64,000 bases of DNA from Chitinophaga jiangningensis (GCF_900142605.1 NZ_FRBL01000007.1:186001-250000); one strand, 5' to 3'; shown: positions 1 through 10,187, counted from the stretch's first letter. Program-made: numbers and translations. The notes: generated by a model from the letters alone, not told the origin.

Positions 1-66
1 TTAGTAACTGCGAATATTAATATCAGGTATATAAACGATAAATATACAACGTTTATTAGTTTAAAG

Positions 67-86
67 CTGCGGAACATTTGCCGCAG
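67..86 (-). terminator. Possible terminator after the DUF4292 gene
   Basis: Six-base arms CTGCGG and CCGCAG enclose an 8-nt loop just downstream of the minus-strand gene. The U-run on the minus strand is poor, so termination is only likely. The rest of positions 1-91 is AT-rich and shows no gene. Confidence 0.4.
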
Positions 87-91
87 TTCTA

Positions 92-937
92 CTACATACG
101 CTTGTATCCTGATGGCGTGCTGAACGGAAAAGTTACGGGCACATCAAAATCAAAGCGGGTGAAGTCCAGCGCCACTTTCGTGGTACCTTTTTCCTCTACG
201 TATATGCGACGGGTTGTTGGAAACTTCCTGTTGGCGGTGCGGGAATAATCACCGTAGGTCAACTCACAGGAGCGCCGTACCGCCGGATCTTTATCCATCA
301 CTTTGCTTTGCTGCAGGCCGTAGTCATCTGCATACACGTTGAACAGACTGGTAAAGTCAGGCGCATCGCAACTGAAGGAAATGATAGCCGGTGTTTTTGT
401 AATCTGGTATAATGAGTCGGTAAGATATACAGGGTTACCGATCAGCAAATCCTGCAGGGTGTTGAAATCAAACGGCACATTAAGCATGTCTTTGGCATCT
501 GCCAGGTTACGCAATACCAATTGTTTTTTCAGGCGGTTATATAACTTCAGGCTGTCCGGTGTAATCACGGCTCTTACCACCTCGTCAATTACAGGCGCAG
601 AGATAGAAATCCAGATGATACTGTCTTTCCGCATACGAACGTTCACAGAAAGCCCGCTTTTGCTGTCCTGCTCATTTTCGAAGGCAAATTTTGCACGGCC
701 CGAAAAGGAGTTGAAATCTATATGATTCTTCTGTATTCCAGCCAGCATAGAGTCTTTAAACCTGTTTAACTCCTCACCGGAACCATCCGAAATCACTTTC
801 ACCTTGCCGGTATCGGCAGCGGGAAAGGTAGAACGAGCCAGTTCTTTAGGGCGGCGACAGGAAACGGTCAATACTCCGATTAACCCTACAAATAACAATA
901 ATCTCATACTTGCATGCATCTTTTGACAGCCATTCAC
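92..937 (-). CDS. DUF4292 family lipoprotein
   Basis: Up to 281 residues. The N-terminus holds a hydrophobic stretch ending in LTVSC, a lipoprotein signal with the acylated Cys at residue 27 (residue 17 if translation starts at the internal ATG at 907, which would give a tidier signal peptide). The rest is predicted beta-rich, with no catalytic motif that I can see. It resembles the DUF4292 family, envelope lipoproteins widespread in Bacteroidota and related in fold to LolA/LolB-type lipid-binding proteins; that fold link is family knowledge, not visible here. It follows the TPR lipoprotein gene by 15 nt and is the last gene of the dut-TPR-DUF4292 run, an arrangement common in Bacteroidota. 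Confidence 0.8.
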   Translation of the reverse strand: MNGCQKMHASMRLLLFVGLIGVLTVSCRRPKELARSTFPAADTGKVKVISDGSGEELNRFKDSMLAGIQKNHIDFNSFSGRAKFAFENEQDSKSGLSVNVRMRKDSIIWISISAPVIDEVVRAVITPDSLKLYNRLKKQLVLRNLADAKDMLNVPFDFNTLQDLLIGNPVYLTDSLYQITKTPAIISFSCDAPDFTSLFNVYADDYGLQQSKVMDKDPAVRRSCELTYGDYSRTANRKFPTTRRIYVEEKGTTKVALDFTRFDFDVPVTFPFSTPSGYKRM

Positions 938-952
938 AACATAGGCAAGCGC

Positions 953-2680
953 CTATTGAACATATCTTTTCTCAGCGATTTTTTTGGTGAGGGCTACAGA
1001 AGAAGCTCCTTTCTCCTGGGCCATCTGCCAGTATTCTACCGCTTTATTAACATCATTTAAATTATAGAGTATATCCCCGTAGTGCTCCAGCATGCTGGCA
1101 TTTTGGAGGGAGGCCGGAAACAGAAATGCTTTATCCATCCACTCTTTGGCTTCCTGGTACTTTTGCTGACGGAAAAGAATCCAGGCGTAGGTATCCATAA
1201 AAGTTGGGCTCTCCGGATCTATTTCGAGGGAGCGGCGCGACATCTCAGCGGCCTTGCTCAGGTTTTCACCACGGAGCGACAGGTAATAACTGTAGTTATT
1301 GAGTACAGTGGCATCTTTCGGACGCAGCAACAATGCTTTTTCGTAGCTGCTGTCGGACGATGCATTTTGGCCGGTGGCGTGATAAGCATCCCCCAGCAGG
1401 GAGTAGACATCTGCCGTAAATCTTTTTTCTGCATCCCCCAATGCCAGTGCCTTATTCATGGACACGATGGTGGCGGGGTACTGCCGCAGCAGGTAGTTGG
1501 CCAGTCCGTTGAAATAGAATCCCATAAACTCTTTCGGGAACAGCCGGGTAACGGTATCACTGAGTGTCAGCAAGTCGTTAGCATCATCCTTACGGGAGGT
1601 AATCCACATTTGCTGATACCATACGGAAAAGCGGGTGGAGTCCAGTGAGAGCGACCGCTGATAGTTGAGTTGTGCACTATCCAGGATATCTCCCTGGGAG
1701 TACATATCGCCCAGGAGTGCATATGACTTGGCATCGTTCGGATGTGCAGCCACAATCAGGTGTGCCAGCTGTAATCCTTCCTGTAGCTTGGTGGTATCTG
1801 TTTCCAGCATGCGGAGGTAAGGATATACGTAGGCTACTTTTTCGTCGATGCTGTACGTATTGTTTGCAAAGGCGCGGGTCATATAGTCCCAGTACGCCGG
1901 CATATCCTGCCGCTTTTTTGCATAGGAGCCCAGTGCTATCAGTGCCCTTGCATTTTCCGGATCGCGGGAAAGGATATCGTTGTAAACAGCAGTAGCATCG
2001 GCAATCTGGTCATTGGCGTCATACACTTCAGCCAGCAGATAGTAGTAGCGCGTTTCAGAAGGGTTGGTATCGATGAGGCGCTTTATTTCTGCGGCAGCTT
2101 CATCGGCCTTGCTCATCCTGAGCAGTAACCGTTGCTTCTGGTAGGTTACTTCTTCTACCACACCTGTTTTTTGTTCCAGCTGATTAAATACCGCCAGTGC
2201 TGCTTCCAGCTTATTGGCTTTGCTCAGCAAAACACCCTGGTTATAGAGGTAATCATCGTTTTCAGGGTATTTGCGGGCAAGATTTTTATACACCATGGCG
2301 CCGCTGTCGAATTTCTCCGATACGGCATAGGCATCAGCGAGCAGTTGCTGAAACCAGTGGTTGGAAGTATCCATAGTGGCCGCTTTGCGTGCAAAGTTGA
2401 GCGCATAGGGGCCGCTATGGGTTTCCATGAGCAGGCGTGCAATTTCATAAAACACCACAGCATTGCTTCTGTCCAGCTTCAGGTAGTCGGAATATTGGGA
2501 AAGCGCGGCGCGGTAGTCCCCAATCATTTTCGACCGCTGGGCGGCGAAGAAAAGACTATCCGTACGTTGCTTCAGCAATACGGGATCAACGGTGGCATTG
2601 CCACCGGCCCGTTTGCTGGTGCTGCATGCAGCAAAAACCAACGTCAGGGATAAGCCTATCACTGTGACGTATACACGCAT
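953..2680 (-). CDS. Tetratricopeptide-repeat outer-membrane lipoprotein
   Basis: 575 residues. Signal peptide with lipobox FAAC (Cys19), then a Ser/Gly linker and a long run of TPR-like helical pairs from about residue 40 to the end; units such as AxxxYxxALxLxPxN recur. TPR lipoproteins of this kind act as periplasmic or surface scaffolds. The gene starts only 3 nt after the dut stop and precedes the DUF4292 gene, so the three are probably one transcript. No enzymatic domain is visible and the partner is unknown. The start at 2680 is supported by the signal peptide immediately following it. Confidence 0.85.
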   Translation of the reverse strand: MRVYVTVIGLSLTLVFAACSTSKRAGGNATVDPVLLKQRTDSLFFAAQRSKMIGDYRAALSQYSDYLKLDRSNAVVFYEIARLLMETHSGPYALNFARKAATMDTSNHWFQQLLADAYAVSEKFDSGAMVYKNLARKYPENDDYLYNQGVLLSKANKLEAALAVFNQLEQKTGVVEEVTYQKQRLLLRMSKADEAAAEIKRLIDTNPSETRYYYLLAEVYDANDQIADATAVYNDILSRDPENARALIALGSYAKKRQDMPAYWDYMTRAFANNTYSIDEKVAYVYPYLRMLETDTTKLQEGLQLAHLIVAAHPNDAKSYALLGDMYSQGDILDSAQLNYQRSLSLDSTRFSVWYQQMWITSRKDDANDLLTLSDTVTRLFPKEFMGFYFNGLANYLLRQYPATIVSMNKALALGDAEKRFTADVYSLLGDAYHATGQNASSDSSYEKALLLRPKDATVLNNYSYYLSLRGENLSKAAEMSRRSLEIDPESPTFMDTYAWILFRQQKYQEAKEWMDKAFLFPASLQNASMLEHYGDILYNLNDVNKAVEYWQMAQEKGASSVALTKKIAEKRYVQ

Positions 2681-2683
2681 TTA

Positions 2684-3127
2684 TCAGGATTTACCGGTAT
2701 GACCAAATCCACCTTCGCCCCGTTCTGTAGTGCTCAGTATTTCCACCGGCTGCATCGTTGCCTGTACGAATGGTGCGATCACCATTTGGGCAATACGATC
2801 ACCCGGCTGCACTACCTGCGGTTCGTTGGATAAGTTGATCAGGATGATTTTTATCTCTCCCCTATAATCAGCATCAATGGTGCCGGGAGTATTTAATAAT
2901 GTCAGTCCCTGCTTAATTGCCAGGCCGCTGCGTGGGCGGATCTGCGCTTCATAGCCGGAAGGCAGCTCCATAAACAAGCCGGTAGGCACAAGCGTACGCT
3001 CCAGCGGTTGTAAGGTCAGCGGTGCTTCCAGGTTTGCCCGGAGATCCATTCCTGCAGCTTCTGCAGTAGCATAAGCCGGCAGTTCATTTGCCGACTTATT
3101 AATTATTTTCACAATTACTTCAGCCAT
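2684..3127 (-). CDS. dut: dUTP diphosphatase
   Basis: 147 residues, the normal length for the trimeric dUTPase. It hydrolyses dUTP to dUMP and pyrophosphate, which keeps uracil out of DNA and supplies dTMP synthesis. The conserved family motifs are present in order: AGMDLRA near residue 25, PRSGLA near 66, the uridine-binding stretch with TIDADYRGE near 83, GDRIAQMV near 107, and the C-terminal ERGEGGFGHTG arm that closes over the active site. It is cytosolic. It lies 35 nt downstream of ispF and directly upstream of the TPR gene on the same strand. Confidence 0.97.
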   Translation of the reverse strand: MAEVIVKIINKSANELPAYATAEAAGMDLRANLEAPLTLQPLERTLVPTGLFMELPSGYEAQIRPRSGLAIKQGLTLLNTPGTIDADYRGEIKIILINLSNEPQVVQPGDRIAQMVIAPFVQATMQPVEILSTTERGEGGFGHTGKS

Positions 3128-3162
3128 TCAGCAAAGATATTTTTTTATGGTAGAGTTTAACC

Positions 3163-3651
3163 TTAATTATTATACTTTTCGAGGAGTACGGTGGCATAAG
3201 CCATCACCCCTTCCTCGCGGCCTACGAAGCCCATTTTTTCCGTTGTAGTCGCCTTTACTGATACATCTTCCACGCTGATACGCAAACGCTCTGCGATTAC
3301 TGCCTGCATCTGGGGCACATAAGGTTTGATCTTGGGCGCTTCCAGGCAAAGGGTGCTGTCCACATTCACTACCTGGTAGCCTTTTTCACCAATCAGCTGG
3401 GCGCAGCGCGACAACAGGATTTTGCTATCGATATTTTTGTAGGTATTATCAGTATCCGGGAAATGCACCCCGATATCACCCAATGCCAGGGCTCCTAACA
3501 TCGCGTCGCAAATGGCATGCAGCAATACGTCTGCATCGCTGTGACCGAGTGCGCCCTTGTGATGGGGTACCAACACCCCTCCCAGCCAAAATTCACGACC
3601 TTCAACAAGTTGATGAAAATCGACACCCAGTCCAATACGAATGCTACTCAT
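3163..3651 (-). CDS. ispF: 2-C-methyl-D-erythritol 2,4-cyclodiphosphate synthase
   Basis: 162 residues, typical of IspF, the MEP-pathway enzyme that cyclises CDP-ME 2-phosphate to MEcPP for isoprenoid synthesis. Metal ligands are visible as D11 and H13 in GVDFHQL and H45 in the HSDADVLLHA block; GDIGVHFPDTD and the C-terminal KATTTEKMGFVGR motif are also family signatures. The start at 3651 gives the expected N-terminus. A hairpin between it and porV suggests that its transcript begins after the porV terminator. It then runs into dut with a 35-nt gap. Confidence 0.97.
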   Translation of the reverse strand: MSSIRIGLGVDFHQLVEGREFWLGGVLVPHHKGALGHSDADVLLHAICDAMLGALALGDIGVHFPDTDNTYKNIDSKILLSRCAQLIGEKGYQVVNVDSTLCLEAPKIKPYVPQMQAVIAERLRISVEDVSVKATTTEKMGFVGREEGVMAYATVLLEKYNN

Positions 3652-3706
3652 AAGATATTATTTTTTAATCGTTTTGCCAATCCGCAAAGTACGGTATAAA
3701 AAGCAA

Positions 3707-3726
3707 ATCCCTCCTTCCGGAGGGAT
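3707..3726 (-). terminator. Terminator-like hairpin after porV
   Basis: Arms ATCCCTCC and GGAGGGAT with a TTCC loop lie between the end of porV and the start of ispF. It would separate the secretion genes from the ispF-dut transcript. Confidence 0.5.
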
Positions 3727-3759
3727 CTGTTTATGTATTTTAACGCAATTTTTAAGGTA

Positions 3760-4938
3760 TTACCAACCCGTTCTGCTCTCTTCTTTTGTTCCCAGGTCAA
3801 AAGTAAGGGTAAAGCGCAGGGTGTTGGACAGCGGATTACGCTGGATACCTGAGCCGGAAGGCACCAGGTAAGAGAAGTTCAGACCAAAAATATCGTATTT
3901 GATTCCCACACCGGCGGTGAAGTATTTACGGTTACCCTTGTTCTTATTTTCGTTGAAGTAACCGGCCCTCACAGCAAACTGCTGGTTGTACCAGTATTCC
4001 ATACCTACGGAATACATCAGTTCCTGCAGTTCTTCCTTGAAGCCGCCGGGTGCATCGCCAAAGGAGGAGAACATACCTTCCAGCACGGATTTATCTTTAT
4101 ACGCCCCCGTGGTGTCAGGTGTAGGCACCATCAGTTTGTTGATATCCAGTGCAAAAGTAAGGGTGTTCAGCTCATCCAGCGACAACTTATAGGCTGCTCC
4201 CAAACCGAAGTTGGTAGGGATGAAGTCCTTGTTTTGTGCAGAGCTGGTATAGGAGATTTTAGTACCGATATTGGTAATTGCTAAACCAACGCTCAGTTTA
4301 TTCACCGTACCATCGTCTTTTTCAAAGTCTTTGGTATAGTAACCGGAAACATCGGCAGCAAAGGCTTTACCCGGACGGATAGTCTGGTCGTTTACCGTTT
4401 GGCCGCCTGCCAGGTTGGAATAAATGAATCTACCGGTGAGGCCTACCCCAAAATGTTCGGACAGTTTGCGGGCATAACCTGCGTCGATAGCAAATTCACG
4501 TGGACGGAAATTACCCTGGTCAGTATTGGTAATATCCCTGAAATTGATGGTACCAAGGGAGAAATAACGCAGCGATCCTGATACTGCCTGATTTTCATCT
4601 ATTTTGGTATAACCACTTACAGTAGCCAGGAATACATCGTTGACAAGCTCTTTGAGCCATGGAGTATAGGTTACGGCAATGCTGGAGTTGACATCTGAAA
4701 ACGGCAACTTCGACAGGTTATAATAAATGGAATTGGCATCCGGAGAAATGGCAAGACCCACATCTCCCATCGCACCACTACGGGCATCCGGCGTGATACG
4801 CAAGAAAGGAACAGCTGTATTAATAGTGTTGGTACGACCATCTAACTGACCAGTAGAGTCTATAGTCTGGGCTGAGGTTCTTAAACTTGTGAAAGTACTA
4901 TATATGAACACCAGGCTCAAAGTTAACTTTCGGATCAT
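3760..4938 (-). CDS. porV: Type IX secretion outer-membrane protein PorV
   Basis: 392 residues with a signal peptide (cleavage expected after TSAQ near residue 24). The mature N-terminus contains the PorV signature around residues 41-70, TAVPFLRITPDARSGAMGDV, followed by SPDANSIYYN. The remainder is a beta-barrel of the FadL-like superfamily. In the type IX system PorV carries cargo proteins from the translocon to the PorU sortase on the cell surface. It follows porU by 118 nt on the same strand, the order seen in Flavobacterium and relatives, where gldJ is also adjacent as it is here. Confidence 0.93.
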   Translation of the reverse strand: MIRKLTLSLVFIYSTFTSLRTSAQTIDSTGQLDGRTNTINTAVPFLRITPDARSGAMGDVGLAISPDANSIYYNLSKLPFSDVNSSIAVTYTPWLKELVNDVFLATVSGYTKIDENQAVSGSLRYFSLGTINFRDITNTDQGNFRPREFAIDAGYARKLSEHFGVGLTGRFIYSNLAGGQTVNDQTIRPGKAFAADVSGYYTKDFEKDDGTVNKLSVGLAITNIGTKISYTSSAQNKDFIPTNFGLGAAYKLSLDELNTLTFALDINKLMVPTPDTTGAYKDKSVLEGMFSSFGDAPGGFKEELQELMYSVGMEYWYNQQFAVRAGYFNENKNKGNRKYFTAGVGIKYDIFGLNFSYLVPSGSGIQRNPLSNTLRFTLTFDLGTKEESRTGW

Positions 4939-5056
4939 GCAATGTTCGTATTTTGATAGGATGTAAAAATAATGTAATTTATAATATATTTATCAGTTAA
5001 GGGGTTGATAAGGAAGCCGGACGTCAGATAACTTCATACTGCATAGGTTTTACTAC

Positions 5057-8000
5057 TTAAAATAACATTACTTTGCCGCCCTTAACCTTTCTCTTACCAT
5101 TACTGCTAATAGTTAGTCTATAAAGATATATACCTGGGGATAATTTTGCTCCCGAATCCCCGGTGCCATCCCAGGGCATGCCATCAAAACGATTGCTTCC
5201 CGGAATTATTGTGTTAAAAAGAGTTTTCATCAGTTTGCCTTCCAGGTTAAAAATCTGAAGGGTAAGCTCCATGCTCATCCCCTGTTGATTATGTGTGAAT
5301 ACAAACCTCGTTTCACTATGGAACGGATTGGGATAGTTGGCGATATCATCCACCACAAGGGAACCTGCTTCAGTTACTTCAAAAGTGATTGTGCTATTGG
5401 CCGAATTATTTTGATTGTCCCATGCTGTGATGGTGATGCGGTGTTTTCCGGGGGCGATTCCTGCCAGCGGATAGGCCACAGTCCCTTTCCTATAATTATC
5501 TAAAGATGCACTAAAATAATCATTTAATACAATATATTCTGAACTGTCTAATAATGCAAGCAGTTTATGCGCTTTTATTAGTCCGGAGATGTTAATGCCG
5601 CTGGTATCAGCAATATCCACGAGCAGCAACGGATCAGGCCCTACCAGGTCGCCATTTTTGAACAGCCTGTTATTAAGCCAGGCCTGCAAAGCAGGCGGGG
5701 TTTGATCAGTTGCGGGCGTCACCAGCTCTGTTATCCGGATTTTTTCGGTTAACCCGCCGGCATCTGGCTGATTACCGCTGGCATAATAACTGATTTTTCC
5801 TATTCCCTTTGCCTGGGCTGCATCCACCGGTACCATGGCCGTTATCCGAAACTTGCCGGCGGTAATAGTCTGCGCTCCCCTGGAAATCACATTTTCCTGC
5901 TGCGCAAAGGCCGTTGCCTGGCTGCCGGCGGTATTCCCCAGCGTATTTGCATTTACAGGCGGGGCAAATATCGTCGTATATAGCTGCCCGTTATAGTCAC
6001 TGACCACAACGCCACTTTCATCTTCTATATGACCTGTAACATATAACAGGGAATTTGCGGGCACCCCGGCAATATTATTATCAAGCTGCTGATTATTGAT
6101 GCTATCCGTCACAATTTTATACTGCGGAAACGCAAGGGTTAATGCCGGATCACCCAGCAACTGGAATTTTCGGTTATTAATAATATCGATGCTGGTGGCG
6201 TAGGTTAAATTTTTTGCTGCTTTAGACGCCTGCCCCAGACTTTTCCAGGAGCCATCGGCATTTCTGCTCAGTGCCGCATTGATATAATTGATATTCATTT
6301 CCTTATTGGAAGCGGCAAACACGGCTCTTGTGGTAGTCATGAGTGCAATTGCTCCCGTCCGGCGTTGCAATAGTATACTTTGCCCCAGCGAAAATACTGC
6401 AGGGTTATCAAAAGGTGCAAAATCGCAGGTGGCGGTGAGTAATAGCGGCAGTCGATCTTCATTTTTCCAGGTGGCTGCGTTGTTCCCATCGATAATATTT
6501 TCTTCGGCCAGACGGGTATTGCTGCCATGACCGCTGTAATTCACGATCAGGGCCCCCTGGTTGATCCGTTTAATCAGCTGATCTACCGCATCCGGGTAAG
6601 TTGCGCCGGTACTTCCGCTTAGCCGCTGATAGGCATCCAGGTATATTTTGCTGACGTTAAACTGTGGGTATTGGCTGCTGACGATGCTGGTAAGGGCCTC
6701 CGCATCTTCCAGGTGGAGGTTATTATCTTCATCATCTGCAATAAACACCAGGCGGTTACGCCAGTCGCCACGTACGGCCTTGTCCCGGTAGGCGATAATT
6801 TTATCCACTGCCATGGCTGCTTCTGTGGCATTCCGGGCAGGAATGCGGCCAATAGCTACCTGCAGTTCATTTCGTATATCCGTCCGGTTTATATCATCCG
6901 AATCCCGCAACAATCCATAGTAATCGTCTGAAACATAGGAGGCTACCGGGTCAAGCGAAGCGGTACTTTGCCAGGAAGGCACCAGGTTGGTATTATTTTT
7001 AATCCGGTTCCGATAATCGTAGGAGGCGGCCCCAAACAACAGCAGGTATTCCGGCGCCCGGCCTTTATCATACTGCATTTTCAGGAAATTTCTGAGCGCA
7101 GTGGGATCCGGTGTGCCAGCAGAGAATTCATTGTATACCTGGTCCATGGTGATCACCTTGGTTTCAAGGCCCTGCTGCTGATGCCAGTTGGCGAGGCGCT
7201 GTGCCGCCGGCTGTAATGCCGGAACGGTGACGATAAGCATCCTGGCAGCAACGGCCAACAGGTCCTGGTTGGCCACTGTGCCGGCATATACCGGGGATTG
7301 TATGCCCTCCGGCTGGAAGGCTACCAGTTCCCTAAGGGTGTCAGTCTTAACGGTAACGGTTATGGAATCAGCCACCAGGTCCGCCTTCAGCACCAGTGGC
7401 TGGCGGGGCCGCGTTACGTCCCATACCTGCGTTTGTCCATTTGCGTTATATAGGGAGATGGAGGTGGCGCGTCCGTCGGTGAGGGCATCTGTACGGAAAG
7501 AGAGGAATCCGCCGGCCGGCATCACCGCCTGGCAACGGGCCTGAATCTCGAGATAGTCCAGCCACCCGCGGGCGTTATTATCTCCCTGTAAAAAATCTAC
7601 GTCCGCCTGAATATTACTATCCGTCAGGTAAACTCCGCCGGTGCCCGTAGCTGCGGTGGCAAAGGCTTCAAAAACATTTCCGCTTACCGGCAGCAGGTAA
7701 GCAGTAGCAGCTTCCTGTTTGTTAAAACTCACCTTGAAATTACTACCGGTGGCCCCCCTGGCGGCTACCCGCATATTCACATTCACCAGGCCTTTAGGTT
7801 GGGCGGGTAAGGAAAAACGATAAGTATGCCGGCTGCCGGCTGCGGGGTCCAGGCTAAATTCTTCAGCAAACCATTGCTTACCACTGCGTAAAAAATTCAG
7901 GCTGTCCTTTTCATAAAAAGTATGATAATCAAAGAGATACTGGTGCTTTTCCGGCGTATCCCTGCTTACTTCAACGGCTACACGGGCGCCGGGCAGCTCT

Positions 8001-8452
8001 CCAACATTTAAATAATACCAGGCAGTATCGCTATAGATATTATACTGATGGCTGTAGGTGCCGGAAATTTTATTGTACGACCAGCTATGGGGGCCGGGGG
8101 CATAAAAAAGAATATAGTCGTTGCCGTTAACAATATTATCCCCTCCATCGTTAACCATTAGTGCTACCTCCTGCAATGCTTCCGGATGCACGCTGTGATT
8201 TTCCGGTAACAGGGCGCCGCCGTTACCAAAAATACGGATTTGGCCGGCCGGCAGCTGATCCTGGTTGAGGCCCGCTTTCCGGAGAAAGGCCGCATCTATT
8301 TTATAAATCCCCTGCCGGGAAACTGCCAGTTTAATCCACTTACCAGTGGCCAGTACACTGTGATCGTGATAGGTAAATGACTGAGCAGCAAGCTGGTTGA
8401 CTGCAATTATTGAAATGGTAAGGGCTAGTATATAATATTTTAGGACTTTCAT
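5057..8452 (-). CDS. porU: Type IX secretion sortase PorU
   Basis: About 1131 residues from the ATG at 8452; an upstream in-frame ATG at 8500 would add 16 residues ahead of the signal peptide and is less likely. The signal peptide ends near LAAQS. The central part is a gingipain-type C25 peptidase domain; the catalytic dyad is visible as His in SGHGSN and Cys in ATCDFA. The C-terminus carries an immunoglobulin-like segment and a type A secretion-sorting domain (NYPNPF, GxYLYRL, ending KGGKVMLF). PorU cleaves C-terminal sorting signals of type IX cargo and attaches them to A-LPS. Divergent gldJ starts 172 nt away, so the shared intergenic region probably holds both promoters. Confidence 0.93.
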   Translation of the reverse strand: MKVLKYYILALTISIIAVNQLAAQSFTYHDHSVLATGKWIKLAVSRQGIYKIDAAFLRKAGLNQDQLPAGQIRIFGNGGALLPENHSVHPEALQEVALMVNDGGDNIVNGNDYILFYAPGPHSWSYNKISGTYSHQYNIYSDTAWYYLNVGELPGARVAVEVSRDTPEKHQYLFDYHTFYEKDSLNFLRSGKQWFAEEFSLDPAAGSRHTYRFSLPAQPKGLVNVNMRVAARGATGSNFKVSFNKQEAATAYLLPVSGNVFEAFATAATGTGGVYLTDSNIQADVDFLQGDNNARGWLDYLEIQARCQAVMPAGGFLSFRTDALTDGRATSISLYNANGQTQVWDVTRPRQPLVLKADLVADSITVTVKTDTLRELVAFQPEGIQSPVYAGTVANQDLLAVAARMLIVTVPALQPAAQRLANWHQQQGLETKVITMDQVYNEFSAGTPDPTALRNFLKMQYDKGRAPEYLLLFGAASYDYRNRIKNNTNLVPSWQSTASLDPVASYVSDDYYGLLRDSDDINRTDIRNELQVAIGRIPARNATEAAMAVDKIIAYRDKAVRGDWRNRLVFIADDEDNNLHLEDAEALTSIVSSQYPQFNVSKIYLDAYQRLSGSTGATYPDAVDQLIKRINQGALIVNYSGHGSNTRLAEENIIDGNNAATWKNEDRLPLLLTATCDFAPFDNPAVFSLGQSILLQRRTGAIALMTTTRAVFAASNKEMNINYINAALSRNADGSWKSLGQASKAAKNLTYATSIDIINNRKFQLLGDPALTLAFPQYKIVTDSINNQQLDNNIAGVPANSLLYVTGHIEDESGVVVSDYNGQLYTTIFAPPVNANTLGNTAGSQATAFAQQENVISRGAQTITAGKFRITAMVPVDAAQAKGIGKISYYASGNQPDAGGLTEKIRITELVTPATDQTPPALQAWLNNRLFKNGDLVGPDPLLLVDIADTSGINISGLIKAHKLLALLDSSEYIVLNDYFSASLDNYRKGTVAYPLAGIAPGKHRITITAWDNQNNSANSTITFEVTEAGSLVVDDIANYPNPFHSETRFVFTHNQQGMSMELTLQIFNLEGKLMKTLFNTIIPGSNRFDGMPWDGTGDSGAKLSPGIYLYRLTISSNGKRKVKGGKVMLF

Positions 8453-8578
8453 TATCTTGTTCCCTGCTTGTGGGCAAGTAAGCACAAAGTAAAAAATCAC
8501 CGGTAAATAGGGAAACCAAAAGCTGCCGTAGTGGGGTTCATTACAAATTAAATTATTTCACCATAAAATAAAAAAGAT

Positions 8579-8586
8579 TACATTTG
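8579..8586 (+). promoter_or_regulatory. Promoter -7 element for gldJ
   Basis: TACATTTG matches the Bacteroidota -7 consensus TAnnTTTG and lies 37 nt before the gldJ ATG. No clear -33 TTG is seen at the expected distance. Confidence 0.5.
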
Positions 8587-8623
8587 CGTTTACTGTAAAT
8601 ATAATCGACTAAAGCTGTATCAC

Positions 8624-10174
8624 ATGCGTAGATTAACCTCTTTGTCATTGCTCGTAGGTACCAGCGTAATGCTATCCATGACTGCCTGTCGTAAAGACGG
8701 CGGGGGGCTTTTCGGCAAAAAGAAAGAAACATCTTCTGCCACCGGCTGGAACTACAACGACCCTAAAATGGGAGGTTTCGCAGTGGCTAAGAATAAAAAC
8801 CAACAAACAGGTCCTGGCCTTGTGTTTGTACAGGGCGGTACCTTTGCCATGGGCGCCACTGAGCAGGACGTAATGGGCGACTGGAACAATATTCCACGTC
8901 GTATTACAGTATCCTCTTTTTACATCGACGAATCTGAGGTAGCCAACGTACACTATCGTGAGTACCTCTTCTGGCTGTCCCGCGTATACGGGGAATCATT
9001 CCCGGATGTATACCGCCAGGCTTTACCGGATACCCTGGTTTGGCGTAGCGAGCTGGCTTACAACGAGCCACTGGTAGAATACTATTTCCGCCACCCTGCC
9101 TACAATGATTATCCTGTGGTAGGTGTAAACTGGAAACAGGCTACTGACTACTGTAAATGGCGTTCCAATCGTGTAAACGAAAAATTACTGATGGACAAAG
9201 GTCTGCTCTCTAAAGCAGATATTGGCAATCAGACAGATGATAACACTTTCGACACCAAAGCCTACATGGCTGGCCTGTACGAAGGAACTCCGGGCAAAAT
9301 GTCCAAAGGCACCAAATCAGAATTTAAAAATCCTGATGGTACCCCACGCAATGCCCAGTTCGAAGATGGTATCATGCTTCCAGGCTACCGCCTCCCAACA
9401 GAAGCTGAGTGGGAATATGCGGCACTGGGTTACATCGGCCAAAACCCTGGCCCTTCCAAGAAAGAAGGTAAACATGGTGAGGAGCTGATTATGAACAAAC
9501 AGGTATACTCCTGGGGAACCAATACCAGCGGTTTGCGTGATATCCGCCGCGGTAACTTCCAGGGTATGTTCCTGGCCAACTTCAAACGTGGTTCCGGTGA
9601 TAACATGGGTGTGGCCGGAGGTTTGAACGACCGCGCTTCCATTCCCGGACCGGTTCGCTCCTTCTTCCCGAACACTTTTGGTATCTATAACATGTCAGGT
9701 AACGTGAGCGAGTGGGTACTGGACGTATACCGTCCGCTGAGCCCTATCGATGGCGACGACTTCAACTACTTCCGTGGTAACAAATTCCAGACTGTTTACC
9801 AGAACGCTGATAAAGAACTGGAAAAGGATAGTCTCGGTGGCCTGAAAATGCGCGATGTAACCGACGAGGAAAGTGCTAACCGCCTCAACTACCAGAAAGG
9901 TGATGTGATCAACTATCTTGATGGTGACTCCCTCTCTCAGGTGGAATATGGTTACGGTATCACTACTTTGATCAACGATAAATCACACGTGATCAAAGGT
10001 GGTAGCTGGAACGACCGTGCTTACTGGCTCTCTCCGGGTACACGCCGTTACATGCAGGAAGATATGGCTACAAACACCGTAGGTTTCCGTTGTGCGATGG
10101 ACCGCGTGGGTAGTCCTGAAGGTAATAAGTTCAAAACTGGTAACCTGTTTAAGAAACAGCGCCAGAAGAGATAA
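8624..10174 (+). CDS. gldJ: Gliding-motility lipoprotein GldJ
   Basis: 516 residues with lipobox SMTAC (Cys22). The rest is a formylglycine-generating-enzyme (SUMF1/FGE-sulfatase) fold: GGTFAMGAT near residue 70, RLPTEAEWEYAA near 255, NMSGNVSEWVLD near 355, and the closing GGSWNDRA, RRYM and GFRC motifs. GldJ and GldK share this fold. I call GldJ because the gene is divergent from porU-porV, as in Flavobacterium johnsoniae. GldJ is a structural lipoprotein of the gliding/type IX machinery, needed for stability of other Gld proteins; it is not thought to be catalytic. GldK is the alternative. Confidence 0.85.
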   Translation: MRRLTSLSLLVGTSVMLSMTACRKDGGGLFGKKKETSSATGWNYNDPKMGGFAVAKNKNQQTGPGLVFVQGGTFAMGATEQDVMGDWNNIPRRITVSSFYIDESEVANVHYREYLFWLSRVYGESFPDVYRQALPDTLVWRSELAYNEPLVEYYFRHPAYNDYPVVGVNWKQATDYCKWRSNRVNEKLLMDKGLLSKADIGNQTDDNTFDTKAYMAGLYEGTPGKMSKGTKSEFKNPDGTPRNAQFEDGIMLPGYRLPTEAEWEYAALGYIGQNPGPSKKEGKHGEELIMNKQVYSWGTNTSGLRDIRRGNFQGMFLANFKRGSGDNMGVAGGLNDRASIPGPVRSFFPNTFGIYNMSGNVSEWVLDVYRPLSPIDGDDFNYFRGNKFQTVYQNADKELEKDSLGGLKMRDVTDEESANRLNYQKGDVINYLDGDSLSQVEYGYGITTLINDKSHVIKGGSWNDRAYWLSPGTRRYMQEDMATNTVGFRCAMDRVGSPEGNKFKTGNLFKKQRQKR

Positions 10175-10187
10175 TAATTTTAAATTC